NCBI GenBank assembly: GCA_025024175.1
Contig: QCXZ01000075.1
Coordinates: forward strand, 4,526,001-4,590,000
DNA length: 64,000 nt
Origin: Rhyzopertha dominica
Lineage: Eukaryota > Arthropoda > Insecta > Coleoptera > Bostrichidae
Reading direction: 5' to 3'
Shown here: positions 42,297-54,440 of the stretch, in pieces
Layout: every line of letters begins with the position of its first letter
How positions within the stretch are numbered: position 1 is the first letter of the stretch
Made by a program: the position numbers and the translations under genes
Notes under the pieces: generated by a model
The model's input: the letters and a program-made list of their open reading frames with translations, nothing else
Database searches by the model: none
What the model was told of the DNA's origin: nothing

Positions 42297-43584
42297 TTAA
42301 AGCTTTATGTTGCGACACTACTGCATCCCATCTCAGACATATACATGGGGCAAGTACAATACTAGAACGAGACATTTTATATTTACCTTTTCGTCATCAT
42401 TTTTCGAGCATGTGTCAAGTAGTGTTTTTGCTCCGGCTGTCCTGTTTTTTAAACGCTTTCAGCTATCATGGCCAAAAATAAATGAAGCTAACTTTAAAGC
42501 TAGTATATAAATATAAAAGAAATATTAGAAACTGAAATAGATAATTTATATTTATTTATTAAAGAAAGGTTGAAATCATATTTTGCAAGAAACGATTACA
42601 AAGAGTTTTTAAAATTTTCCGAAATATATTTGGGAAGAAGTGAGAAAGCTAATGTTACTTTTCATGCTCCAGGTGCGTACCACCACGCCAGATGGATGTG
42701 CCTAAAAAATTTTTCTGTTCAGAGATGAATGTAGACTCACAAAGAAGGTCGAGGCATTTCTGATACGTGTGTTTTCATAATACGTGCTTACATTAAAGCA
42801 TTGTTTACAATTCCTCTTCCCCAAAAAGCTCCTGTACATACATGATTTGAAATTTCCAAAAGCTTCCGCACTACTTTGACAAGGGATTATAAGCAGAAGT
42901 AAAATTATAATGGTAGAAAACTTAAGTCGAATTGATTCATTCAATAACACTTGTAAAAGGATCAAAATAGAAGTTTCGATAGAATACTTCATTTTTGACG
43001 AAGTGAATAAATTTTTTGAAAGGTTTCACATAAATACGAATTTTTCAGAAATGCATCCGAGAGACTGGGGTAAAAATGAAGATTACAAAAAAGTGTGGAT
43101 CTTGTGGCATCATTGACGATGCAGCTGAAAGAGGTGTGAAGCTTATAGAAGAATATAATAATATTTTTACAAAAAATGAAGAGCAGATATAGTATATACT
43201 AGGAGTTGTGACTATTAAAAACGTTTTCCTGATTTAAATAAAAAACACTCCGCAGACAATTGGTTGAGGACTAAGAAATATAAATGAAAAAGGATTTTAA
43301 AACGAGATCGCAAGCCTATTATTTAATAACAATTAATAGCATTTACTGTGTAAGCAAAACCTAGTTAACAATATACTGATAATAATAATAATAATAATAA
43401 CCATAAAAACACCAATAATAATGATAATATTGATTATGTTTTCAGTATAATACTAAACCGCCTGTTACTATGTTTTAACATTAACGTTCATCCTAATTAG
43501 CAAATCGGCACCACTTGCCATAAAGAAAAAAATATGAAATTATTAAAAAATAATATTCTAGAAAATTTTGGACCAGTCTGGTAT

Positions 43585-45200
43585 CAAAGCAGTATTCTTG
43601 TTTTTTTTAATTGTTTTTCGCAATGTAAGACTTTGATGTTGCTTTGATCTAAATAATGATAATTTTTGATGCAACGGTTAAAGTTAAATAAAGTCCAACA
43701 GCATCCATCGCTTCAGTCCATACGTAAAAAAAACCCGGACTTTCTTAATTGATAAACGACATCTCTGGAACGATGCTCATCAAAATTATGGGCCATTTCA
43801 TTTCTCCGACGCGGCACATTTAACTCGTCCAAGCGACCTTCACTTTCCCGCAGGCCTGTGTGACAAATGGCCGAAATTATCTTCTGAACATCCACTAAAG
43901 AAAAACACAATGTCCACTTATCTCCGCGGAACGGCGACCAGAAAACCGCGAAGAAGAACGTCTGCGTTGGGGGAGATAGCGCTCGAGGCATAAACGGTCT
44001 CAGCAGTGGTGACTCGTCAGTTTGATGTTTAAAGGTTTTGACGTGATATCTTATGTTTCTCGTATACACATCAGTCATTAAGGTCAATATCCGTGTGCGA
44101 CGAAATCATGCAAAATGGACCCATAATATATGTGTTCTTTCTTAGAAAACGTTCATCCTAGAGTTATTAAGTATTTGCTTAAATGTTTTCATGGATTAGC
44201 TAGACGGGGGTAATTATCTGTCCTGGAATTGGAAGGATGGAATTTTTTATTTTACAGCAAACAGTCCTCTAGCTTAGACCATTGACATACTCCATAAAAA
44301 ACATATTTTATCTGGGACGGCAAACCACTTAACCATCTTTACCATTATCCTCTAGATGCAAATTACATTAAGTTGCAAAATAAAAACAAACGTGGATAAA
44401 CTTGAGATAGTATACAGGTATATATTTCTACCATCTAACACGAAGTTATAAGGTTCATTTCGAGACATTATAAATTCCTAATAAAATAACATTTAAATTA
44501 TCAACAACGGTAAAATTACAATATCTTTCGACGCCTGATATTTTAAGACAGGAATTTAGAGTAACATCTAAATATTATTACAGTTGATTTGTTGCATTAA
44601 AATTAGTGATTTACATATTCGAAGAATCGCATTAACTGGTAAACATGTTTTAAGAATGGGTAGCTTAAATTGTGATACAGCTTAAGCTGAAATAGAAATT
44701 TGATTATTCGAAATAATTCTTCTTTCAGAGTAAAATGTAGACCGAAATGGGCATATATTTGATAAGGAAATTAAGTTGCTAATCTTATTGTCGTTTTGAA
44801 TGAGAATTCAATATGATCTAAGAGAACAAAATAGAAGAGCTTTATATAATTCATAAGACCGTATTTAATCAAAAGTACAACGACGCTCCATAGGAATACA
44901 GATATACCCCTTGACTCCCAGAAAAACCTACAGTTATCAAAACTGAAGATGCTAGCGCATATTTTTCGCCGCAACACAGCCTATATAAATTCAGGATAGT
45001 CGTAATACATAATAAAATTTATCTGCTGGAATTGTGATTCAAATTTTGTGGATGGTATCGACATGAAAAAATTCGAGCATGATTATGTCAGCCCTTTTGA
45101 AATTTTTGTCAAGTGTACACATTAATCAATCAATAAACTGCAAAAAAAAAACAAAAAAAATCGTTGCTCTATGGTTTGAGATTAGTGCAATCCATCTCCA
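43585..45200. other. Gene-free stretch
   Basis: A GC-richer patch at about 43690-44060 stays open on the minus strand for 124 codons without a recognisable domain. The remainder is AT-rich with nothing seen. Confidence 0.4.
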
Positions 45201-45205
45201 CTAGA

Positions 45206-45570
45206 ACACATTTTCATATATTGGGCCATTCTTTCATGCCATCAGATCAAGTGTTTGGATTAACTGAATACGACATAAAGAAACTGCTAGCATTTGCAGC
45301 TCTAATTGTTATTACAAAAAAGAACTGAACAGCAAATTCATGGACAAAACTGGGCAGCGCATGACCGGAAGGTCAAAGTTGGAATATTACACTGATTTTT
45401 AGTGATCAGAATTATAGTTCTGTTAATGGTGTCTTCAAATGATGGTTTAAGAACAAATCCCACAAGAAATGCATCACGTTAAAGTTTATGGACATAACAC
45501 GTTAAGAGTCCTTGTGGTCGTCCGTACTTTAATGATATTATACTGACTGGTTTACATCCGAAGGCGTACC
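45206..45570 (+). pseudogene. TE protein remnant with GHSFMPSDQVFG block
   Basis: From 45206 one frame reads THFHILGHSFMPSDQVFGL, then TEYDIKK, and decays. A GHSF-P-DRVFG block followed by an E--I-K segment is familiar to me from multi-copy insect TE proteins, but I cannot name the superfamily. After about 45290 the downstream part (to about 45570) is readable only in short pieces, such as TGQRMTGRSKLEYYTDF in another frame. Confidence 0.4.
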
Positions 45571-46559
45571 GGTATAGTATACATATACTGTGCAGTAGGT
45601 ATGTAGGAACGCTTTAAACACCGAAAGCTTTGGCTTCTACAAAAATAATGTTTTCTTTTTTCATAGAACGACCTTCCTTTCAGCAGATATGGCATTTAAT
45701 ATTAGAACCGAGGCTTTCTATAGGCAAGCGTGATTGTTGTTTACTATAAACGGTGCCGAGGCAGCATCTGCTCGCTTTAGAAGTTAGTAATTCGATGTAT
45801 TAGTGGCACCAGTGGATTTTGTTTTGGAACTTTATATGTCATCAGTACATTTAAAGAGCTCAAACCTTATTTTTGGTTTAGCGGAGGTCAATTCTGAAGG
45901 GGTTGCACAAGGTACAAGATACCTATCAACAAAGCTTCTCAACGGATTTCCATTGAAAAGTATTTTTCTTTTGCTTTTTTATCCTTAAAATCTCTTGGTG
46001 CTATATGTGTAGTGACCTACTTAGCGCGTGATAAACAGGAACAAAAACATAATTATGCGACATAATGGTTACCCTACATAGCCATGTAAATTAAAATTTT
46101 ACGGTTTGGTAACAAATAACTAAAATTATCTTTTCAGAAACTTTAGAGGTTTACAAAATTTTAAGTGACGAAAGCGTTATAGTTTTAAATGAAGTTCCAA
46201 ATTGTAATCGACACATTTTAGATAATTTGTTCAATATTCAATAATAATATTGGCGACTTTTTATAACTGAGCAGCCTACACGCATAACTTTAATTCTTTG
46301 ACTTCAAAATTAATGCCTGCTGTTTTCTGCCCTTTGATATTTACTTAATAAAGTGGAAAAGACCACGGTATTTGCATAACTTATACTTTTCAATAAGTTA
46401 AAAAGTTTCATATTAATTTGTAAATACGACAAAAGTCTGTAAAATTGAAGGAATTGAAATCCTAGTGATGGTTAGCTGTGCAGATCGACAACGTTCACAC
46501 AAAAACATGTATACGATTTACTTAATAATGCGGAACGAAATTTTGTATTCCAGTTAAGT

Positions 46560-47055
46560 GTGGAAATTGCTTTAAAAAAATTAAGAAAGAAAACGACATC
46601 TCAAAATCTGGATGTCCGAAATTGGCTACAAATGTAGATCAAGTAGTATTGATTAGTCAATGGTCCCTTGAACAAATACAAACCATGAACACCTGCTTTA
46701 AGAGCTAAATCGCAGAAGAACACAGTTTTGTGCGTTGCTGATGAACATCACCAATGGTAATCCAAGCTATATTTTTGCCTAGAAGAATTTGTAAACATAC
46801 ACAACTGGCGCTAATGGTCTAGTGAAGATGCCAACTGGATGTTGCTCACACAACTTTCTTAGAAGCCAAGTTTGTGGGCTAGTATTACTGGTATTGGACA
46901 ACACATTAAACGTCCTTGCTTCATAAACAGATATACACCTAAACCTATGTTAAAACTGCTAATGACAGTGGGATCTGTTGTACTTGCTATCTACTTAAGT
47001 ACTTGCACCCCGAGAATGAATCGTTTTTGGATGTATGTTAACGGTTTAAGTTGCT
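46560..47055 (+). pseudogene. Decayed mariner-like transposase fragment
   Basis: Short blocks in the right order suggest a second DUF4817-type mariner-like copy: SGCPKLATNVDQ (linker after the DNA-binding part) at about 46604, then HNWR-WSSEDANWM at about 46800. ITGIGQHIKRPCFINRY, with MLKLL after it, lies at about 46881-46958 (family GIIG-HIIGPFFIN---YL-LL). The blocks lie in different frames with stops between. The catalytic aspartates are not clearly preserved, and no inverted ends were found. Confidence 0.5.
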
Positions 47056-47059
47056 AAAC

Positions 47060-50000
47060 TAAGATATCATATCATCCCCTCAAGGAAAAAAATGTGAGAC
47101 CAGCAATAACAAAGAAGAAATTATCACCGCCAATCTCGCAGATGTGAAGGGTTCGCCACAAGATTAAACCGCAAATCCCCTAATCAAATTAAGTGAATAT
47201 GCGTGTACCCGTAAGGACAGACCGCCTCTGTCCTGTTGTTTGCTTTCTGAACCACCCGTACTGACGAGACCCAGCACACGCGTTGATAAATATTTACAGC
47301 CGCTGGAACACACTCTTTTGATGAAGCGCCACGGCCTTACTTATTTTTTACAAGACAATAACTTTTCATTCTTTCCTCTCGTGCCAGATCGTGAACAAAA
47401 GCAGATTCGCAGACATGCGAGATCGTATATTCTTTTTTGCTCTGGTATGCCACAGCCCTGACGTTTCATATAGGAAATGGTATATCGTTTCTCATATATA
47501 AATTCTGATGGGAATTACAATATTTGTCTACTTCGGTTGTTGGATAATCGAATTTGATCGTATTCGTAGAACACACTCCCATAATACTCAAATTTATCGC
47601 ATGCTGTTCATAAATCGCGACATCCCGACATTGCTCAATTCATGTTTGTCTGCATTGTTATTGCAGTTCCGAGAAATGTTCTATATGTCACAACATTTTC
47701 TGTCTTACATGCGTCATGCATAAGTTATAATATATGTATAGTGTAACTTGATCTGCCCTAGTGTTTGAAATACTTGAAAGGTAATCACGTCTGTACCTTA
47801 TAAATAAACTGTGTTTAGTTATATTATGCAATTTGTTCAAGAGAGCGCATAACATTATTAGAAACGACCAAATATTTAATTGTGGGATTGTAAGGCAATA
47901 CAGAAATTTGAAAAAATCCTTTGGTTTTTAAACTTACTCCTGCGACCCTTTGGAATTTAAAATTTACTTATGAGAATTTTTATAATATTCAAGTGGACTT
48001 GATACTGTTTACCTGTGACTTTTTCACTATATTTTGTGACTTAATATTAGTTTTAAAGAATTAGAAAAATGACATCATTAAAGCAACTCTGTATTTATTC
48101 AGTAATGATATTTATTATTTACTTAAATTTGAAAAAAATGCGATTCCTGCTTATTTGCATTTTAATGCAGTATCTCATTGCATCCTTAGCGATTACCTAA
48201 TAAAAAGTTTTGATGTCTGTCGTACTTTTCAGCAAATACTTCCTTTAGGGTTGTACGAGCTCATTAACTTTAGGGCTCCAAGAATTTTAGCGACTGGCAG
48301 GGAAAACTTCGTAAAGCAGACGTACTTGGAAAAGTTAACTCTTCTCCTGAACAAACAAACTGCAAATGTTTCGAAATGACGTGCCTGAATCACAACCAAC
48401 GTTTTGCTGCTTACAGGTTTCTGTCGAAGTATCCATGAACTTAATAAAAATAATGATGAAACATAAGCTAGAGCTTGATTGTCTTGATAGCAAATCACGA
48501 GCATCAGTTCAATATATTGAGAGTTTGGTATCTAGTTATTAGTTCACATGAAAGGTTTCTAATACCACAACTAAATAGTTTTGGTGGAATTACAATCACA
48601 CAATTCATGATATATAAATATGTTTGATATAATAACATTTTGAAGAGTGATTAAATTGAAATTTTGAAGAATGCAAGCTTGAGAAATTTCACATTACTTT
48701 TTGACAAAACATCGATTTATTTGGCACTAAGTAGCTATTACCGAACAAATAAATATTTACAGTCGCACTGGTTCATTTGAGTATGTTAGTTACAAAGTCA
48801 CTATATACCATTGAAATCTAGGTATTGTATATTTATTCAAAATTTCGCGATAAAGTGATAAATCTAAAGAATTAGAAGCTATAGCTAAATGTTCTATAAA
48901 CTGACAAATTATGAAGAAATCTTTCCAGTACGACGTTGTTGAATATGCTCCAACGATTCAAAGGATAATGGAAATTTATTTTCGGGATTCTGCATCTGCT
49001 TTATTTGTATGTCCATATACGTACGTAAGGAAGCATTGCAAGAGTTTGGTTGGATTTGCGACGAAGATGACGACTGAACGCTGAATGTATCTCTCGACCG
49101 TTAAAACACCTTTGTTGGCCAAACTGATATGCAAACGTTACAGTTTACTTTGAAGTATGCCTAGTACAGAAATTGACATTGCGTGATTAACAGGACAATC
49201 GATAACCGAACATGTGTGTGTCACAGACGAACACCTGGTAAACAAGTGTAGAAAGACTCCCAATTTCCATTGTGAATGTTATATCGGATTGTTAGGAATT
49301 AGAGTGATTTAAGAAGGGTGTGAAGGTGTAATAATGAAAGTGCATTTGGCATAAGGAAGCCAGATCTTAGATTTGAGGGCTAATGCCTTCAAGACTATGC
49401 ATTAAAAGGCTTCAATGATTACGTTGGTAACCACGAGGGACAAATAGGCTAAGTATATATATGGCAAAAACTTGGTAGAATAAATAATGATAAGTGAAAT
49501 ACCTGGAAGTGAGACTTTTTTCAAATAAATCTTGCACAAATTGCATAGAAAAGACATTAGAGTTCTAAGGCCACATACATTGGCGAGACCTACCCAACCG
49601 ATTTCTGCTCACAAGTAATACGGCTTAACACAGCTCGTCAGAGTAGTATCTTCATATGAAATACACAGATTATGAGGACCAAGTGAATTAATTTGAAAAC
49701 ATGATGGTGTATTCCCAAACAAAACACAAATATGCAAGAATAATAATTGTGGCGAAACTGTGTGTTCCATTGGCAATTGATTGTGCTACCCACGCCTCTC
49801 TATGAGCATCCTGTACAACATAATAATATTAGTCTGTGCCATGCTGCCTGCAACAGAACAATCTGCGGACAGCTGTTTCGGGTTATTAAGCCTCCTCAGT
49901 ACAGCGTTCTCTTATAAACTTCGTTAAAACACAAGTTGTGTTTTTGTGTATTCCACAAAAAATGACGGTTTCCAAAAAGTAAATTAAACATTCGTGGTTT

Positions 50001-50165
50001 TCAGTACCTCTAGACGAAATGATTATGACCTTGTATGAAAGGTCTGCAAAACTAGGCTGTTAACCCGCCATAAAAGAAAAGAACTACACCTGTACCAAAG
50101 CGATAAAAATCGACCGTGATGTAAATTGGACGGCAATGTATAAAATAAATCTGCCGCAATAAAGT
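47060..50165. other. Long gene-free stretch
   Basis: Short open frames only, none recognisable. No repeats or inverted ends seen by eye. Confidence 0.4.
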
Positions 50166-50435
50166 TCCAAATTGCGCGCCGTTAAACGGCCTCAGCAATT
50201 TTCCTCCAGTTGTTTCGCGTGATCATTTGTGCTCTTTTTTCACAGCCTCCGGGGATTGATTTCCACGCGCGCTTCGGAAGCAGACAATGCGAACGAAAGC
50301 TCGTTGTGTGCTAAAGCGGTTAAAGCCACTGTACATCAAAGCGGGAGCCGCCCGCCGTAAATATTTGCGAGATAAACTGGGCCGTGAAGAAACGCGTCTG
50401 GAAGGGAAAAGATATGGAATATTATAGTAAAATTT
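50166..50435. other. GC-rich island without coding sequence
   Basis: About 270 bp with dense CpG (AATTGCGCGCCGTTAAACGG, CACGCGCGCTTCGG, GGGAGCCGCCCGCCG) in AT-rich flanks. Frames are open in several phases, as expected from composition. It is a candidate regulatory block. Confidence 0.4.
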
Positions 50436-51425
50436 GTATCTTTGCAGGGGATTGGATTGCGAAAGATAACGCAACACGGAGTTACCATAGTGATGTAAAT
50501 TCTTGGCGTCTTTCTTTGTCAGGAGATCATTCGCGTCATAATACTGATATATCCAAGCAGGTATGTTAATATAATGATTCTATTCGGTAATTTCTGGTCC
50601 GTTCAGGATCATTTTTAATATACTTTGAAAATCCGAGTAACTTTTAATTTCTCCCTACTTTCGAGATAATTTTTTAATCGATAGAACTTACCCTCCTCAA
50701 AAAATTTGAAATGGAACAACCCATCCTAGATCATTACTATATACCCGCATACCTTTTTACAATTTTTTTAAATAAAAACCTTCATGTTACAATTACAGTG
50801 CAAATGGTTTATTCAACTAGCAAGAGGCTATGACCATTTTTTTACGGTGCTGAGCACTTGTTGCGACAGTAAGGGCACCCTAACAAAAATTTGGTCGCCC
50901 AATTTCCAAGACAATGGATCTGTAATAATTAAAGGAAGACTGTAAATAGGGTAGCTGATACTGGCTATTTGCATAACGTCTCCATAGCCAAAGCGCCTTC
51001 CTTTTTCATCTGCAGGAAAAGCTACAAAGCTGTCCAAATTTCATCCCTAAAAGATTAAAACTCTCCAGGAAGTCGGCGAAGACGACTACAACAGAAGACT
51101 TCTGCGAAACTATGACAGAAAAAGATGTAGTTACATAGTAAATGCAAATATAATAAAGAATGTTTGTTTCAGCCTTTGATTCCTTTTCTATGGAGTCAAC
51201 GAAAATCTGTCATTTACACAACACAATCTACAAGCCTAGAAGTTCTTGCACAAAGAATTATTAACAAATACAGGATAATTCAACGTGAAACGAAGGTGCG
51301 ACAGGACCTCGAAAACCGTCTATACTTGAGTATGGAAAGAGATGGTTAGACGCTACGCTGTATTATGCGAATAATTTTACCTATTAATATTAAGAATGTA
51401 AAATTGGATTTCTGTGACAATTTTT
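50436..51425. other. Gene-free stretch
   Basis: Nothing recognised. Confidence 0.4.
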
Positions 51426-51429
51426 TTTA

Positions 51430-51790
51430 AACTTTAGTTAAAGAGGTTGTGAATAATAATGGCATCAAAGTTTAGCGAAAGTTGCATAAAATATTAAACA
51501 AAAATGAAGAATTTGAAACTCTTACTCAATTTAGTAAGATTGTCAAAGGTAGATATAATAAAGATTTAATTTCCCTAGATACAAAATGCTCCAAGTATGT
51601 CAGCTGTTGTGAAAAAAAAATAACTGATAAAAGATAGTCTTTTCTTCTAACCAACTTAAAAAAATAGTTGACTATCAATTGATTCGAGTCTAAAGGCCGT
51701 CGTCGGTTGGAATTGTTTCCTAACGTTTCGATAGCACGAGTGGCAAGCTTCTTCAGAGGTCCTCCCACCTCCGGTGCTGGACCTATTTGT
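51430..51790 (-). other. Possible PLE end relic
   Basis: On the minus strand, CTCTGAAGAAGCTTGCCA and ATCGAAACGTTAGG occur close together (about 51757 to 51721). PLE ends often have a CTGAAGA-type string followed closely by GAAACGTT. No RT or nuclease is readable nearby. The identification is tentative. Confidence 0.3.
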
Positions 51791-52109
51791 GTATTTGTTT
51801 CAATTGAAGTTCAGTGTAGTAATCGAAAGTGTAAGTTAATATTGACGAATACAGATACATTTTTTTATTTTTTTTTAATTTGACTTCTGCCGAATGTATC
51901 TGGTTTTGGATCGACAAGTATCAGTTATTTTTGTTATGAAGCATAATACTTTCAATCCTATCCTTATGCGTTTGACTTTGTATGTATCTTCCTAGAATTA
52001 GCATAAACCTCTGTACCCGGAGGATTTAATTTATGAATATTATTATAGAATCTTGCCACAATACGCATGTGCCATCTTAAGATACGGTAATAACCCAGTT
52101 CTTGAGGTA

Positions 52110-52560
52110 GGTCATTCTTACAAAATCCTCAACCCCTCCCCCAAGACCACTTCACATCCAATTTCGCCGACGGGACAGTATCCACCAAGTCCACCACACG
52201 TAAAATTCCCGTACACCACGTGGTCCCGTTCACCACCCCCGGGACTGACAGGTCGCGACGCATGCAGGTAACAACAACCGCGCGACAGTGGAGCGGCGCA
52301 TTCCGACCACCACTTGTAGCTCGACCGAAGACACTAGTGGGGATCAGACGCGGAGGGTCAGTCAGCCGGGCCTCGGTCGATATCCCCATGGCAACGTAGT
52401 AGTGCTAGTACGACTCCTTCGCNGATTGCCTCACACGCTCTCTCGGTCGCGGCCGCGGGCAACTTTGGCGGAGGTGCCGAAAGTCGCGCGAGGTCGGAGC
52501 GTGAAATTTGGGTGTGGGCGACGGAATCGGCACCTGGGGCCGTGGGATTAACGAAGGGAG
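52110..52560. other. Strongly GC-rich island (about 450 bp)
   Basis: This is the most GC-rich part of the window, dense in CpG (GGTCGCGGCCGCGGGC, CGCGAGGTCGG), with one undetermined base at 52423. Frames are open in both strands but give only low-complexity Pro/Arg/Ser-rich translations. It directly precedes an RT fragment. It could be a CpG-rich promoter, the 5' region of a retroelement, or foreign DNA. Confidence 0.55.
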
Positions 52561-52570
52561 GGTTCGCTGA

Positions 52571-52810
52571 TTTATATATACCGACATTCCTAAGGCTATT
52601 GGTCAAATCAGCTATGATCTCTTATTATTAAAATTAGATTGGTACGGGTTTCCTTCGTCCCTTAGTTCTTTGTCGTCATCATATTTACACAAAAGAGTCC
52701 AATCAGTTAAGTATCGCGACTTTATCCCAGAAGAATTTGTTGTTCAAGCTAATGTTCAACAGGGGTCAAACCTGGGGCCGTTACTATTCCTACAATTGAA
52801 TTGTCAAATA
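52571..52810 (+). pseudogene. Non-LTR (Jockey-type) reverse transcriptase fragment
   Basis: One frame reads YTDIPKAIGQISYDLLLLKL (family TDFSKAFD--H--LL-KL, catalytic motif A), then DWYGFPSSLSSLSSSYL and QSVKYRDFIPEEF. QQGSNLGPLLFLQLN (family PQGSNLGPLLF) ends the recognisable part. The catalytic aspartate of the AFD triplet appears as glycine (AIG). Both ends are truncated: the catalytic DD box is not reached. The GSNLGPLLF version matches the lineage of the relic at 9.8 kb. Confidence 0.85.
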
Positions 52811-54120
52811 GTTATTTCTGTATCCCGTACCCGAAATGAGTGTTCTTTGAATGGGACGAGTATCGAGACCATTAGGTCGAGGCCAATTTACTCGAATTGT
52901 CCCATTTTAAACACTAAATGTTACATGTCATTTTTTTGTATCTGCATTTTTGTTAAAATAAAAGGTGTTTTTGTACGTTTATTAATTTCTTGCTATGTTT
53001 AGAATCGCTGCTAATAAGATAAATACTAAGATCGAAGCGAATGCGTATGTGCGTGATTAATTGTTTTGGCGAGAAATATCAGCGTCGCGAGGAGATGCAA
53101 AAGTTGGCATTGATGTGTCATTTTTTGACAGAGAGAAATGTTCTTTATTTTGGCTCTGAGAGAGCGAGGTCTTTGACCATGATGTGCCTTAGGGCAATTT
53201 TAAACCTTAAACATTGATCTGTACCCTTCAACTACTATCGCCGCGCACATTGTACATTGTACAAAAAGGCGGTACAAAGAATTCAGAAATCATTTATAGA
53301 AACCCCGTAGAAGGGTCGTAGACATTTTGCTTCGGTTTGTTAGCGCATTTTTTAAACTGTACGATGTAATTAAATTCTTCATGTGATTTAGTCCCAGAGA
53401 GTTACCTAAAATGAAAGATCTTATGTGACCCTCTTAGCTGGAATCGAGATTTATTATGGAAAACATTTCTTCAGTAAAAGGAAGTAATGCTTCAACGATC
53501 TCACTCTTACCCCATATATAATACGAGACAGAGATTAGGAGCTTTATTGCTTCCAAAATTGCGCACTTCTCGTCACCAGACGTACGCTCGATGCACTTCA
53601 TGGAGTGTCAAGTTCGTGTCCCGCAAACTCAATGTCAGGCCAAGGCAGACTGCCATTAATCGTGCTCGAGCGATTCCAAATGGAGAACAGAGATTAGGGC
53701 TGTCACTCGGCTATTCCGCGCTATACCGGAGATTCGCTGCCAAGATCGCAACGATTGGAATCTGGATACTTTAATACCGATGAGATTGTACGACTGGCAG
53801 CGCGAAGCAATGTAAAGAGTTGCAGAGGGTGTGAGAAATCCGCAGGGGATGGCTCTGAGATTTATTCTAGGTTGTAGGTACTTAGAAATTTACCGATATC
53901 GGTCTTATTGGAGCTTTAGTTTTAAATTGATCTATTGGCATTGTTTTAACCTATGACTCGGAAGTTTTTGCAATACAATTCGCAGACTTGCTTTATCACG
54001 GGTCTACCATTAGTTTCGTTAAGAGGAAGTCTAAGCCTATTATTTTCACTACAAGTAAAATAGTTAATAAAAGACGATAAACTCGATCAGTAACCCAGCG
54101 ATAACGAAAAACAGACATGG
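52811..54120. other. Gene-free stretch with a GC-richer patch
   Basis: The part at about 53480-53870 is GC-richer. A 95-codon plus frame (53487-53774) and an overlapping one give arginine-rich translations I cannot assign. Undetermined bases occur at 54122 and 54139. Confidence 0.4.
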
Positions 54121-54440
54121 ANATCTTTAAAAGCTGCGNTCAAAGGATTTTTGGCGAACCACATAGCTAAAGATTGCAAGAATCTACTTAAAAAACTTTT
54201 AATTTTATTTCAAGCTCAGGCATGTAATATGTCATTGAAAATAGACTTCCTTCATTCTCATTTGGATTTCTGCCCACAAAACCAAGGGGCAATGAACACG
54301 GTGAACGCTTTCATCAAGACATATCAAATGCAAATATAGGGAAGCGGTATCAAGGTAAGTGGAATCCAAATATGTCGGCTGATTACTGCTGGAAACTTAT
54401 AAGGGACTTTCCAGATCCAAAATACTCCAGAAAATCATAA
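54121..54440 (+). pseudogene. C-terminal part of an unassigned TE protein
   Basis: From about 54124, with two undetermined bases, one frame reads SLKAA, then KGFLANHIAKDCKNLLKKL, then ACNMSLKIDFLHSHLDF. A frameshift near 54330 leads to GKRYQGKWNPNMSADYCW, then KLIRDFPDPKYSRKS and a stop at about 54439. The blocks MSLKIHFLHSHLDFFP and KRYQGKW-P-MLADYCW are familiar from multi-copy proteins in insects and other animals, probably a mobile element; I cannot name the superfamily. A shorter copy of the first block follows at 54.85 kb. Confidence 0.6.

Larger units (their letters stand above)
41195..43116 (+). pseudogene. Transposase-like protein of an unassigned family, split by an insertion
   Basis: Blocks in order are QLVDHLPVIITSG (about 41232), STGKKQATAV, a TAG, KSFCEWNLAETV up to 41377, then the insert. 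The frame resumes at 42301 with KALCCDTTASH, HGASTILERDILYLPFRHH, and in another frame SSVFAPAVLFFKRFQLSWPK. Next come RNDYKEFLKFSEIYLGRSE and FHAPGAYHHARWM (about 42665), a stop, then FLFRDECRLTKK and weaker parts to 43116. I recall this D-T-T-A-S-N-T / C-R-H-H / GA-HHARWM pattern as a multi-copy protein in arthropod genomes. A D-T-T followed by C-x-H-H recalls an RNase H-like transposase, but that is inference. Confidence 0.65.
41042..43580 (+). mobile_element. Unnamed DNA transposon, 15-bp inverted ends, GTAT duplication
   Basis: The ends are AGACTGGTCCAAAAT at 41043-41057 and its exact inverse at 43565-43579, with one further, mismatched base outside each. GTAT at 41038-41041 and 43581-43584 fits a 4-bp target duplication. 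The interior encodes pieces of one protein on the plus strand and is interrupted by a 917-bp element. Without that insert, the copy is about 1.6 kb, so it is also internally reduced. I cannot name the superfamily: the 4-bp duplication and the protein blocks do not fit Tc1, hAT or piggyBac as I know them. Confidence 0.8.

Noticed and set aside
43713..44087. 124-codon minus-strand frame
   Set aside because: Lies in a GC-richer patch; no domain or family pattern, so not called as a gene.
52288..52606. Several long overlapping frames on both strands
   Set aside because: Explained by low stop-codon frequency in GC-rich sequence; translations are low-complexity.
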